NCBI RefSeq assembly: GCF_041549525.1
Contig: NZ_CP157456.1
Span: 496,001-560,000 of the forward strand
Length of the DNA: 64,000 nucleotides
Reading direction: 5' to 3'
Source: Paenarthrobacter aurescens
GTDB lineage: Bacteria; Actinomycetota; Actinomycetes; Actinomycetales; Micrococcaceae
The notes beneath the pieces are model-generated. The model was not told the DNA's origin and searched no databases. It was given only the letters and a program-made list of their open reading frames with translations. Of this stretch, positions 26,307 to 34,892 are shown piece by piece (within the stretch, counting starts at the first letter, position 1; each line of letters begins with the position of its first letter). A program made the position numbers and the translations under genes.

Positions 26307-27248
26307 ATGATCAAGTTCATTGCGAAAAGACTGGGCAGCGGTTTGGTGGTATTGTTCGTCGTCTCGGTCCTCACCTTCACCCTGCTGTACACCTCCAGCG
26401 GAAGTATTGCCCAGAACATCCTGGGAGACCAGGCAACACCTGAACAGGTTGCCTTGAAGGAACAGGAGTTGGGGCTGGATCAGCCGCTCTTTGTCCGATA
26501 CTTCGCATGGTTGGGCGATGCCCTGACCGGCAACCTTGGAGCTTCCTGGTTCACCTCGGAGCCAGTGGCCAATTCCTTGGCCACCCGCATCCCGGTAACC
26601 ATGACCATGGTTTTCACCGCAATGATCCTGATCGCCATCTGCGCAGCACTGATTGGTGTTGCCGCAGCCGTGAAGCGCGGCTGGGTGGACAGGGTGGTCC
26701 AGATTGGCGCGATCGTGGGGGACTCCATCCCCGGATACGTGATCGGCGTGTTCCTGGTAACCATCCTGGCCATCCAGCTGGGTTTCTTCCCCGCCACCAG
26801 CACCATCTCCCCGGAGGTGGGTCCGGAGGCCTGGGTCTACTCCATGACCCTGCCGGTGATCGCTTTGCTGATCAACGGTGTGACCGGCGGTGCCCAGCAG
26901 ATCCGCTCCGCCGTGATCAAGCAGCTGGAGCGTGACTACGTCCGGACGCTGCGCAGCCGTGGCATCGGAGAGCGCGAGATCCTCTTCAAGCACGTGCTCC
27001 GCAGCGCCGCACCTGCGGGTCTCACAGTCCTGAGCCTGCAACTGATCGGCATGCTGGGCGGCGTGGTGATCATCGAGCAGATTTTCGCCCTCCCAGGAAT
27101 GGGTCCGCTGGCTGTAGCCGCAACTACCCAAACCGATCTCCCCGTGGTCATGGGAGTGGTGATGTACACCGTGGTGGTGGTCATCGTCGTGAACCTCCTG
27201 GTGGACATCCTCAATGGTTGGCTCAACCCGAAAGTACGTGTCTCATGA
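26307..27248 (+). CDS. ABC transporter permease, DppB/OppB type
   Basis: 313 residues with six membrane helices and the cytoplasmic EAA-type loop ending LERDYVRTLRSRGIGEREILFKHVLR. The first helix MIKFIAKRLGSGLVVLFVVSVLTF and the following exposed loop QLGLDQPLFVRYFAWLGDALTGNLG are typical of DppB. It forms the channel with the permease half of the next protein. It begins six bases after the binding-protein stop and ends in an ATGA overlap with the next gene. Confidence 0.93.
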   Translation: MIKFIAKRLGSGLVVLFVVSVLTFTLLYTSSGSIAQNILGDQATPEQVALKEQELGLDQPLFVRYFAWLGDALTGNLGASWFTSEPVANSLATRIPVTMTMVFTAMILIAICAALIGVAAAVKRGWVDRVVQIGAIVGDSIPGYVIGVFLVTILAIQLGFFPATSTISPEVGPEAWVYSMTLPVIALLINGVTGGAQQIRSAVIKQLERDYVRTLRSRGIGEREILFKHVLRSAAPAGLTVLSLQLIGMLGGVVIIEQIFALPGMGPLAVAATTQTDLPVVMGVVMYTVVVVIVVNLLVDILNGWLNPKVRVS

Positions 27249-29122
27249 GCGACTCCGTAGATTCAGCAGCAGTATCCGCAGACTCCATGGGCGTCGCGGC
27301 CAAGACAGGCCAGAGCGGCACGGTGGTCCGTTCCACCGTGATGCGCCGCCTCCTGAAGAACCCCATGGGCATCGCCTCGCTGGTGATCCTCCTGACCATC
27401 ACGGTGCTGGCCATCCTGGCGCCGGTGATCGCGCCTTTCGAAGAGAACTTCGCCAACATCTCCAAGACCCTCGCCGCCCCGGACTCAGTGAACATCATGG
27501 GTACGGACAGCGCAGGGCGCGATACGTGGAGCCGCCTGCTCTTCGGCGCCCAGCTAACGTTGTTGTCCGCGCTGCTGTGTGCCGGTGTGGCGATTGCCAT
27601 CGGACTACCGGCAGGCCTGATCGCCGGTTACTACGCAGGCAAATTCGAGGCCGTCTCCAACTGGGTGGTCAGCATCCTCATGAGCCTGCCCGGCCTGATC
27701 GTCCTGCTCACCATCCGTGCAGCGTTCGGCCCGTCGGTATGGATCTCCATGATCGCCTTCGGTGTCCTGATCAGCCCGTCCTACTTCCGCCTGACCCGAA
27801 CCGCCGTGCAGTCGGTGAGGAACGAGCTCTATGTGGACGCGGCCCGGGTCTCCGGCCTGTCCGATCTGAGCATCATTGCCCGCCACATCTTCTCCGTGGT
27901 CCGCGCACCCATCATCATCCAAACCGCCGCGATCGCCGGCGTTGCCATCGCCATCCAGTCCGGACTCGAATTCCTGGGCCTGGGCGATCCCACCAAAGCC
28001 ACGTGGGGCGTCATGCTCTCCGAAGGCTTCAAGAACGTCTACCTCACCCCGATTCTGCTGCTCTGGCCGGCACTGGCCATGGCGCTCACCATCGGCGGAC
28101 TGGTCCTGCTGGGCAACGCCATCCGCGATGCCCTGGAAGACGGCGAAAAGATCAAGCACCGCAAAAAGCGGGCGCTTGCTTCTGCTGACAGCACGACGAC
28201 GGACCCCGCCAAGGCGCGCCAGTCACGGAAGTCCGTGGCCGCCGTCGACGCCGGAACCGAACACCACTTGGTCAAGGTGACCAACCTCGGCGTCGGATAT
28301 CCGCAGGCCGACGGATCCATCAAGAAGGTAGTTGACGACGTTTCCTTCCACGTGGACCGCGGCGAAATCCTGGGTATCGTGGGCGAATCGGGATCGGGCA
28401 AGTCCCAGACCGCGTTCTCCATCCTGGGCCTGCTGCCGGACAACGCACGCATTGTGGGCGGCTCCATCCAGTTCGACGGCAACTACACGGTGGCTCCGGG
28501 CGATGACCGCGTCAGCCAGGAACGGCTGTCCAAGCTGCGCGGAAAGCGGATCTCCTACATTCCGCAGGAACCCATGAGCAACCTGGATCCGGCCTTCACC
28601 ATTGGCTACCAGCTGGTCACACCCATGGTCCGTGTCCTGGGAATCTCCAAGGCAGAAGCCCGTCAACGGGCCCTCAAGCTGCTCACCGACGTCGGAATCA
28701 TCAACCCGGAACGCACCTTCGAGGCGTACCCGCACGAGGTCTCCGGTGGCATGGCCCAGCGCGTGCTGATCGCCGGTGCCATCAGCTGTGAACCGGACCT
28801 GGTGATCGCTGACGAGCCCACCACAGCCCTGGACGTCACTGTGCAGGCCGACGTGCTGGACCTGCTGCGCGAGCTTCAGCAGCGGCTCAACATCGGCGTG
28901 ATCCTGGTGACCCACAACTTCGGTGTCGTTGCTGACCTGTGCGACCGCGTGGCCGTGATGCAGAACGGCAGGCTCGTGGAAGAAGGCACCGTCCGTGAGA
29001 TCCTCCGGAACCCCAAAGAGCCCTACACGCAGACCCTGCTGGGGTCCATGCTCGAAGGAAAGACCCCCATGACCATGCTGGTATCGAAGCCTGGATCAGC
29101 ACAGAAGGAGCCGGTGGCATGA
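27245..29122 (+). CDS. Fused ABC permease-ATPase (DppC-DppD in one chain)
   Basis: 625 residues from ATG 27245, overlapping the previous stop by four bases. Residues about 1-310 are a DppC-type permease ([45 protein letters not shown]). After a charged linker (about 310-340), residues 345-620 form an ABC ATPase: Walker [10 protein letters not shown]-loop [10 protein letters not shown], signature VSGGMAQR, Walker [13 protein letters not shown]. The fusion puts channel and motor in one polypeptide. Such fusions are known in actinobacterial family-5 importers. The last codons overlap the next ATPase gene. Confidence 0.93.
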   Translation: MSDSVDSAAVSADSMGVAAKTGQSGTVVRSTVMRRLLKNPMGIASLVILLTITVLAILAPVIAPFEENFANISKTLAAPDSVNIMGTDSAGRDTWSRLLFGAQLTLLSALLCAGVAIAIGLPAGLIAGYYAGKFEAVSNWVVSILMSLPGLIVLLTIRAAFGPSVWISMIAFGVLISPSYFRLTRTAVQSVRNELYVDAARVSGLSDLSIIARHIFSVVRAPIIIQTAAIAGVAIAIQSGLEFLGLGDPTKATWGVMLSEGFKNVYLTPILLLWPALAMALTIGGLVLLGNAIRDALEDGEKIKHRKKRALASADSTTTDPAKARQSRKSVAAVDAGTEHHLVKVTNLGVGYPQADGSIKKVVDDVSFHVDRGEILGIVGESGSGKSQTAFSILGLLPDNARIVGGSIQFDGNYTVAPGDDRVSQERLSKLRGKRISYIPQEPMSNLDPAFTIGYQLVTPMVRVLGISKAEARQRALKLLTDVGIINPERTFEAYPHEVSGGMAQRVLIAGAISCEPDLVIADEPTTALDVTVQADVLDLLRELQQRLNIGVILVTHNFGVVADLCDRVAVMQNGRLVEEGTVREILRNPKEPYTQTLLGSMLEGKTPMTMLVSKPGSAQKEPVA

Positions 29123-30006
29123 GCGTCTCTGTTGACTCATCGCAGAAGTCCCCGCTCCTGTCCGTGGAGAACCTGGTGGTGGAATACCCCAGCAAACGGT
29201 TCAGGGCCAAGCCTTTCCGGGCGTTGACGGACATCAACATCACCATCGGCCAGGGCGAGACGCTGGGCCTGGTGGGAGAGTCCGGCTCCGGAAAAACCAC
29301 CCTCGGCCGGGCCGTCCTGGGCCTGGCGCCGGTCACCGCTGGGAAGGTGATCTTCGAAGGCAACGACATCAGCAACGCTTCGCGCAAGGAACGCCGGACG
29401 CTCAGCCGTGACCTGCAAGTGGTCTTCCAGGACCCGTACACCTCGCTGAACCCGGCGCTGGAAATCGGGGACATCCTGGCGGAGCCTTTGGGCGTGCAAG
29501 GCATGGAAGCTGCCGCTGCGAAGAAGCGGGTCCGCGAACTGCTGGACCAAGTAGGTCTGCCATCTGACGCGATCCACCGGCTGCCCCGCGAGTTCAGCGG
29601 CGGCCAGCGCCAGCGCGTGGCGATCGCCCGGGCACTCGCTTTGTCCCCGAAGCTGATTGTCTGCGACGAACCCGTCAGCGCCTTGGATCTGTCCACCCAG
29701 GCCCGCGTGCTGGATCTGTTCCTGCAGATCCAGAAAGACACCGGTGTTTCGTACCTGTTCGTCTCCCACGACCTCGACGTCGTGCGGCACATCAGCCACC
29801 GCGTGGCGGTCATGTACCACGGAGAAATCGTGGAACAAGGCCCCGCCGAGGTGGTCACCCGCGACCCCGAACACCCCTACACCCAGCGGCTGCTGCTCGC
29901 CTCGCCCGTGCCGGATCCCGACCGGCAGGAAAAGCGCCGCGCGGACAGGCACCGCCTGCTGGCTCACCAGCGCAACCAAACTGAACAAGCCGGTGCCGTG
30001 GCCTGA
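29119..30006 (+). CDS. ABC transporter ATP-binding protein, DppF/OppF type
   Basis: 295 residues. Walker A GESGSGKTT, Q-loop FQDPYTSLNPALEIG, signature FSGGQRQRV, Walker B LIVCDEPVSALD, H-loop VSHDLDVV. The second motor subunit of the family-5 importer; it starts in an ATGA overlap with the fused gene, so the four transport genes form one operon. It ends with a basic tail but lacks part of the usual C-terminal oligopeptide domain (PVPDPDRQEKRR), which is normal variation. Confidence 0.92.
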   Translation: MSVSVDSSQKSPLLSVENLVVEYPSKRFRAKPFRALTDINITIGQGETLGLVGESGSGKTTLGRAVLGLAPVTAGKVIFEGNDISNASRKERRTLSRDLQVVFQDPYTSLNPALEIGDILAEPLGVQGMEAAAAKKRVRELLDQVGLPSDAIHRLPREFSGGQRQRVAIARALALSPKLIVCDEPVSALDLSTQARVLDLFLQIQKDTGVSYLFVSHDLDVVRHISHRVAVMYHGEIVEQGPAEVVTRDPEHPYTQRLLLASPVPDPDRQEKRRADRHRLLAHQRNQTEQAGAVA

Positions 30007-30068
30007 ACAGCCCGGCATCCCATCACCGATCCAGGGTCCGGAAGGGCCCGGAAACCCCGGAGGAAAAA

Positions 30069-30929
30069 GTGGCCACAATAGGCGTACAGGCGATGATGTT
30101 GAAGGACAGCTTCGCGGAAGTCGGGGCGTTTGAGACGCTCCGTAAGGTCAGCGCGATCGGCTACAACGCGGTCGAGATTTCCCAGATCCCCATGACCCCG
30201 GAGAACGTGGGCGAGCTGGACCGCTCCCGCACCGAGCTGGGTATGGACATCGCCGCGCTTTCGGTCAACATTGAAGGCCGCAAGGGCATGCCCGTGGAAT
30301 CACTGGCGGACAACTTCGACAAGATCGTGGACGACGCCAAGCGGCTGGACAGCTCGCTGCTCCGCATCGGTATGCTTCCGTTCGGGGCCATGAAATCACT
30401 GGACTCGGTGGTTGAATTCGCCAAGCAAGCCAACGGTTATGCCGAACGGCTCCAGGAACACGGCATCAGCTTGTACTACCACAATCACCACATCGAGTTC
30501 GCGAAGTTCGACGGCAAATACATGCTGGACATCATCGCCGACAACTCCCCGGCCATGGGCATGGAGATCGACGTGCACTGGGTTCAGCGCGGTGGCCTCG
30601 ATCCCGTGCGGACCCTTGAAAAGTACGCCGGCAATACTGCCATGGTGCACCTCAAGGATTACAGGATCGGTCAGATGCCGGAATCGTCCTTCGGGCTCCT
30701 GGAGAAGGGCGACTTCCCCGGGTTCATGGCGGAGTTCCGCAACGTGGTGCAGTTCGCCGAAGTGGGCGAGGGCAACCTGGACTTCCCCTCCATCATTCCG
30801 GCCGCCGTCGCCGCAGGTGCCAGGTACCTCTTGGTGGAGCAGGACGAGCTGTACGGGCGGACTGTGTGGGACGCGCTCCAAACCTCGTACGACAATTTGG
30901 TGGCCATGGGCCACGCGGACCTTTTCTAG
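30069..30929 (+). CDS. Sugar phosphate isomerase/epimerase-like TIM-barrel protein 2
   Basis: 286 residues from GTG 30069 with GGAGG six bases upstream. Xylose-isomerase-like barrel: IGYNAVEISQIP, GISLYYHNHHIEFAKFDGKY (HNHH metal region), MGMEIDVHWVQRGG, TAMVHLKDYRIG, LLVEQDELYGR. This HNHH/VHLKD pattern is shared by sugar epimerases and by enzymes that act on 3-keto sugars. It differs clearly from barrel protein 1, so the two likely catalyse different steps. It sits 62 bp after the importer ATPase and 41 bp before a second Gfo/Idh/MocA gene. Confidence 0.9.
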   Translation: MATIGVQAMMLKDSFAEVGAFETLRKVSAIGYNAVEISQIPMTPENVGELDRSRTELGMDIAALSVNIEGRKGMPVESLADNFDKIVDDAKRLDSSLLRIGMLPFGAMKSLDSVVEFAKQANGYAERLQEHGISLYYHNHHIEFAKFDGKYMLDIIADNSPAMGMEIDVHWVQRGGLDPVRTLEKYAGNTAMVHLKDYRIGQMPESSFGLLEKGDFPGFMAEFRNVVQFAEVGEGNLDFPSIIPAAVAAGARYLLVEQDELYGRTVWDALQTSYDNLVAMGHADLF

Positions 30930-30970
30930 ATTTCAGCCACTTTCGGTTTTCACCACAGGAGATTGCATTC

Positions 30971-32137
30971 ATGAGCAAGAAAGTACGCCTCGGCATCATT
31001 GGCCTGGGCCAGCAAGGCGGCGCCTACGCCAAGTTCATCACGGACGGACTGGTCCCGAACATGGAGATCGGCGCCATCTGCGATGTTGATCCCGCTAAGA
31101 AGGAACTCGCAGCCTCGCTGTACCCGGATGTCCCGTTCTACGACGACTACATTTCCTTGCTGGAAAGCGGCTCCGTAGACGCGATCGTCACCTGCGTGCC
31201 GCACTTCCTGCACCCGGAGATGGGCATCGAAACACTCAAGCGCAACATCCATGCGCTCGTGGAGAAGCCCGCCGGTGTCTACACCAAGCAGGTCAAGGAG
31301 CTGAACGAGTTCGCCGCCTCCAAGCCGGAACTTTCCTTCGGCATCATGTTCAACCAGCGCAACAACCCGCTCTACAAGAAGCTCAAGGAAATCGTAGATA
31401 ACGGCGAGATCGGCAAGATCCGCCGCTCCAACTGGATCATCACCAACTGGTGGCGCCCGCAGGGCTACTACAACTCCAGCGAGTGGCGCGCTACCTGGGG
31501 TGGCGAGGGCGGTGGCGTCCTGGTCAACCAGGCCCCGCACCAGCTGGACCTGTGGCAGTGGATCTGTGGCGTCCCCCAGTCCGTGTACTCCAAGGTGGCG
31601 TACGGCTTCCGCCGTGACATCGCCGTCGAGGATGAAGTCACCGCAGTGGTGGACTATGGCGACGGCGCCACGGGCGTTTTCGTCACAGCCACCCACGACA
31701 TCGTGGGAACCGACAGGTTCGAAATCCTGGGCGACCAAGGCAAGATCGTGGTGGAAGACAGCAAGGTTGCCACCGTTACCCGCCTGGTCAAACCTGAGCG
31801 GGACATCAGCGATTCGATGGGCATGGACGACGTCCGCAAACTCTTCATGGGCCAGCTGAACCGCGAAGAGCTGTACAGCACTGAAACCATCGAGTTCGAG
31901 TCGGTATGGGGTGGCCAGCACGCCGGCGTCCTGGAGAACTTTGCGGCCAACATCCTGGATGGCACGCCGCTCCTTGCTCCGGGCTCGGACGGTATCAACG
32001 GTGTTCGTCTGGCCAACGCCATCCACCTTTCCAGTTGGACCGGCAAGGAAGTGTCCTTGGACTTTGACGAGGATGAATTCCTGCAGGAGCTGAACAAGCG
32101 TATCGCTGAAGAAGGAAAGTTCCCCGAGCGTTCCTGA
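30971..32137 (+). CDS. Gfo/Idh/MocA family oxidoreductase 2
   Basis: 388 residues from ATG 30971 with AGGAG upstream; the longer upstream frame is not needed. Rossmann motif RLGIIGLGQQGGAYAKF, EKP-type motif HALVEKPAGVYTKQV, and GGEGGGVLVNQAPHQLDLWQWICG. The chain is about 50 residues longer than oxidoreductase 1 and resembles those that act on larger glycosides. With barrel protein 2 it makes the second redox/barrel pair of this locus. Last gene before a repeat-rich spacer. Confidence 0.9.
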   Translation: MSKKVRLGIIGLGQQGGAYAKFITDGLVPNMEIGAICDVDPAKKELAASLYPDVPFYDDYISLLESGSVDAIVTCVPHFLHPEMGIETLKRNIHALVEKPAGVYTKQVKELNEFAASKPELSFGIMFNQRNNPLYKKLKEIVDNGEIGKIRRSNWIITNWWRPQGYYNSSEWRATWGGEGGGVLVNQAPHQLDLWQWICGVPQSVYSKVAYGFRRDIAVEDEVTAVVDYGDGATGVFVTATHDIVGTDRFEILGDQGKIVVEDSKVATVTRLVKPERDISDSMGMDDVRKLFMGQLNREELYSTETIEFESVWGGQHAGVLENFAANILDGTPLLAPGSDGINGVRLANAIHLSSWTGKEVSLDFDEDEFLQELNKRIAEEGKFPERS

Positions 32138-32173
32138 TTTGTGCCCAACGCTTTCTCCCGCGTCCGGCGGGAC

Positions 32174-32285
32174 GTGAGAGAGCGTTGCGGTTTTTGGGTG
32201 GGGGATGTGAGAGAGCGACCAGGGTTGTCCGGCCCGCCAGCACGCTCTCTCACTTCCCGTCACCTTTTGGGGATCGCTCTCTCAC
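32174..32285. repeat. Four-copy GTGAGAGAGCG inverted repeat cluster
   Basis: GTGAGAGAGCG occurs at 32174-32184 and 32207-32217, and its exact reverse complement at 32243-32253 and 32275-32285. The outer and inner pairs could fold into a cruciform or long hairpin. It fills the spacer between the oxidoreductase and LacI genes and codes for nothing I recognise. Confidence 0.75.
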
Positions 32286-32303
32286 CTTCCTCATGTCATG
32301 TCT

Positions 32304-32328
32304 TGGCAACCGGCTTGTTTTGTTGCCA
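32304..32328. promoter_or_regulatory. Degenerate LacI-type operator before the second LacI gene
   Basis: TGGCAAC (32304-32310) and GTTGCCA (32322-32328) are perfect inverted arms but 11 bp apart, wider than the regulon consensus. The left arm continues CCGG as in the other sites. Suggests weak autoregulation. Confidence 0.4.
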
Positions 32329-32335
32329 TGCGGTC

Positions 32336-32347
32336 TACGATGGAGCG
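32336..32347 (+). promoter_or_regulatory. -10 box of leaderless promoter for LacI paralogue 2
   Basis: TACGAT (32336-32341) plus six bases leads straight into GTG 32348. Confidence 0.45.
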
Positions 32348-33394
32348 GTGACTGACCTGACGAGCAACGGCGCAGCAACCACCCCCACCAAACGAGGCCG
32401 GGGTGAGAAGTCCTCTGCCACGATTTACGACATCGCGAAGCTCGCGGGCGTGAATCCCTCTACGGTGTCCCGCGCCCTGAGTAAACCGGGCCGTGTGAGC
32501 GCCAAGACGCAGAAAATCATTGAGGACGCTGCGGCGGAGCTGAACTACCAGGTGAATCCATTTGCCCGCGCCCTCCCCACCGGCCGCACCCAGACCATCG
32601 GATTGATCGTCGCGGACATCACCAACCCCACCTTCTTTGACATCATCCGCGGGGCCGAAACCACTGGTTCAGCCCGCGATTACACGCTGGTTCTGGCGGA
32701 GTCCGCGGAGTCACCGGAGACGGAAGTAACGGCGGCCCGGCGCTTGCTGAGCACCGTGGATGGCCTCATCCTGGCCAGCCCCCGCATGGACGATGACCAG
32801 ATCCGGGCCTTGGCTGCGGACAAGCCTGTGGCCGTCATTAACCGTGAAATTTCCGGCGTTCCGTGCGTCGTCCCTGACGTCAACAAGGGCATCAGCGAAG
32901 CTGTTCGCAGCTTGGCCGCCAACGGCCACGAAAAGCTTGCCTACGTTGCCGGACCAGCGCAGTCCTGGATGACGGGCCGCCGTTGGGAAGGTGTCAAAGC
33001 TGCCGCTGAATGGTCCAAGCTCAGCGCGGTGCGCCTCGAATCATCCAAACCAACGGTCGACGGCGGCCGGCAGGTTGCGCGCGACGTCCTGGAAAGCGGC
33101 GCGACGGCGGTGATCACCTACAACGATCTCCTGGCCATCGGCTTGATGCAGGAACTGCAGGCTGGCGGGATGAGTGTCCCGGACCAGATCAGCATTGTGG
33201 GGTTCGACGACATTTTCGGTGCCGATTTCACCACTCCCGCATTGACCACAGTGCGCTCACCCTTGGGGGAGTGCGGCACCCGGGCGGTGACCATTCTCCT
33301 GGATATGTTGCAGGGCCACGAGGCTCCGGGTGAGGCTGTCCGTGTGGAAACGGAACTCGTGGTGCGAGGGTCCAGCGGGCGCCTCCTCGCCTGA
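32348..33394 (+). CDS. LacI-family repressor of the glycoside/hexuronate regulon (paralogue 2)
   Basis: 348 residues from GTG 32348; the longer frame back to 32141 runs through the repeat cluster and is rejected. HTH: TIYDIAKLAGVNPSTVSRALSKPGRVS; effector core VADITNPTFFDIIRG and SIVGFDDIFGADFTTPALTTV, closely parallel to the LacI at 21434. The shared recognition-helix residues fit the shared operators. It precedes uxaC by 91 bp with an operator in the gap. The inducer could be a hexuronate or KDG, as in other uronate regulators; this is inference. Confidence 0.9.
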   Translation: MTDLTSNGAATTPTKRGRGEKSSATIYDIAKLAGVNPSTVSRALSKPGRVSAKTQKIIEDAAAELNYQVNPFARALPTGRTQTIGLIVADITNPTFFDIIRGAETTGSARDYTLVLAESAESPETEVTAARRLLSTVDGLILASPRMDDDQIRALAADKPVAVINREISGVPCVVPDVNKGISEAVRSLAANGHEKLAYVAGPAQSWMTGRRWEGVKAAAEWSKLSAVRLESSKPTVDGGRQVARDVLESGATAVITYNDLLAIGLMQELQAGGMSVPDQISIVGFDDIFGADFTTPALTTVRSPLGECGTRAVTILLDMLQGHEAPGEAVRVETELVVRGSSGRLLA

Positions 33395-33439
33395 CCTCAG
33401 CATCCCGTTGCACCGCAGGATGCAACAGGGTGGCAATAT

Positions 33440-33457
33440 TTGGCAACCGGTTGACAA
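33440..33457. promoter_or_regulatory. LacI-type operator in the uxaC promoter
   Basis: TTGGCAACCGGTTGACAA, a near-perfect copy of the consensus. The TTGACA -35 of the uxaC promoter is part of its right arm. Confidence 0.72.
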
Positions 33458-33485
33458 AGCGTGAGCCGGAACGCAAGATTGACCT
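33451..33485 (+). promoter_or_regulatory. Leaderless uxaC promoter
   Basis: TTGACA (33451-33456), 17 bp, CAAGAT (33474-33479), six bases, ATG at 33486. No ribosome site lies upstream of the ATG. Confidence 0.55.
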
Positions 33486-34892
33486 ATGTCACAGTCCATT
33501 GCCGCACACCCTGACAGGCTCCTGCCCGCAGATCCCGGGACGCGCAGCATCGCGCGGTCCTTGCTGGAGCGCGTCCAGGACCTGCCCATCATTTCTCCCC
33601 ACGGCCACGTTGACGCCGCTGTCATCGAACAGAACACGCCGTTCCCCGACCCCGCGGCACTCCTGGTCAGTCCGGACCACTACGTCACCCGCCTGATCCA
33701 CGCCAATGGTGTTCCGATGGATCAGTTGCTGACCGGCGCGGCGTCCGCTCCCGAGTCCCGGGAGATCTGGAGGCAGTTCGTCCAGGCCTGGCCGCTGTTC
33801 GAGGGAACAGCCTCGGGATACTGGCTCCGCACCCAGTTCAATGATGTCTTCAAGCTCGGCGCAGACCTCAGTGAGATGCCTTCCGACGCCAGCTATGACG
33901 CGATCGCGGCCAAGCTGGTGGAGCCGGACTTCCGTCCTCGGCAGCTCTTCAAGGACTTCAACATCGAGGTCCTGGCCACCACCGACGATCCCCTGGATAA
34001 CTTGGCCAGCCACAAGGCCCTTAGCGAGGACCCCAGCTTCAATGGCCGCGTGCTCCCCACGTTCCGCCCGGATGCCTACCTGAACGTGGCGCATCCGCAG
34101 TGGAGCAGCAATGTTGACCGCTTGATAGAAACCGCAGGCGACGGCGCCGCAGGTTACGCGGGCTATATTGCGGCGCTTGAGAACCGCCGTCGTTATTTTG
34201 TGGAGCATGGCGCCGTCTCGGCGGACCATGGAGTCCGCACGCCGGCCACCCTCAAACTGGATGCGGGGGATGCGGAAGCGCTCTTTGAAAAAGCCCGGGC
34301 GGGCAAGGCCACGGCTGCTGACCGCGATGCGTTCGAGGCCCACATGATGTACCAGATGGCACGCATGTCAGTGGCCGACGGATTGGTCATGACCATCCAC
34401 CCGGGCTCCTACCGGAACCACCATGGCCCCACCTTCGAGTCCTTTGGCGCAGACACCGGCCACGATATTCCGTTCGCGGTGAACTACACCGAGGCCATCC
34501 GTCCGTTGCTGCAGGACTTCGGCACGGCCAAGGATTTCCATCTGGTGCTCTTCACCCTCGATGAGACCGTCTTCTCCCGTGAACTCGCTCCATTGGCCGG
34601 CTTCTACCCGTCCGTGTACATCGGCGCACCGTGGTGGTTCCTCGATGCCCCGGATGCCATGTTGCGCTTCCGCTCCGCAGTTACGGAAACCGCCGGCTTC
34701 TCGCGGTCCTCCGGCTTCATCGATGACACCCGCGCCTTCTGCTCCATCCCCGCACGGCACGACGCCTCCCGGAGGATCGAAGCGTCCTTCCTCGCGCGCC
34801 TTGTGGCCGAGCACCGCGTTACTGAAGACCGGGCGCACGAGCTGATCCTCGACGTCGTCGATTCCTCGCCCCGCAGGGTGTTCAAGCTATGA
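33486..34892 (+). CDS. uxaC: Glucuronate (uronate) isomerase
   Basis: 468 residues, the usual UxaC length. The amidohydrolase-type metal motif is at residues 37-43 (SPHGHVD, His39 and His41), and family segments LFKDFNIEVLATTDDPLDNL, PTFRPDAYLNV and GFIDDTRAFCSIPARHD are present. It interconverts D-glucuronate and D-fructuronate (or galacturonate and tagaturonate), the first step of hexuronate breakdown. It overlaps the reductase gene by four bases, so both are translated together. Confidence 0.95.
   Translation: MSQSIAAHPDRLLPADPGTRSIARSLLERVQDLPIISPHGHVDAAVIEQNTPFPDPAALLVSPDHYVTRLIHANGVPMDQLLTGAASAPESREIWRQFVQAWPLFEGTASGYWLRTQFNDVFKLGADLSEMPSDASYDAIAAKLVEPDFRPRQLFKDFNIEVLATTDDPLDNLASHKALSEDPSFNGRVLPTFRPDAYLNVAHPQWSSNVDRLIETAGDGAAGYAGYIAALENRRRYFVEHGAVSADHGVRTPATLKLDAGDAEALFEKARAGKATAADRDAFEAHMMYQMARMSVADGLVMTIHPGSYRNHHGPTFESFGADTGHDIPFAVNYTEAIRPLLQDFGTAKDFHLVLFTLDETVFSRELAPLAGFYPSVYIGAPWWFLDAPDAMLRFRSAVTETAGFSRSSGFIDDTRAFCSIPARHDASRRIEASFLARLVAEHRVTEDRAHELILDVVDSSPRRVFKL

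Noticed and set aside
25188..27131. 647-codon minus-strand open frame
   Set aside because: Fully antisense to the binding protein and permease genes; a typical high-GC shadow frame rich in His, Gly and Gln.
32174..32285. CRISPR array
   Set aside because: Repeats are 11 bp, four in number and in both orientations; no spacers of regular length and no cas genes.
32141..32347. N-terminal extension of the second LacI protein to 32141
   Set aside because: The extension is translated repeat sequence; the HTH starts normally about 25 residues after GTG 32348.
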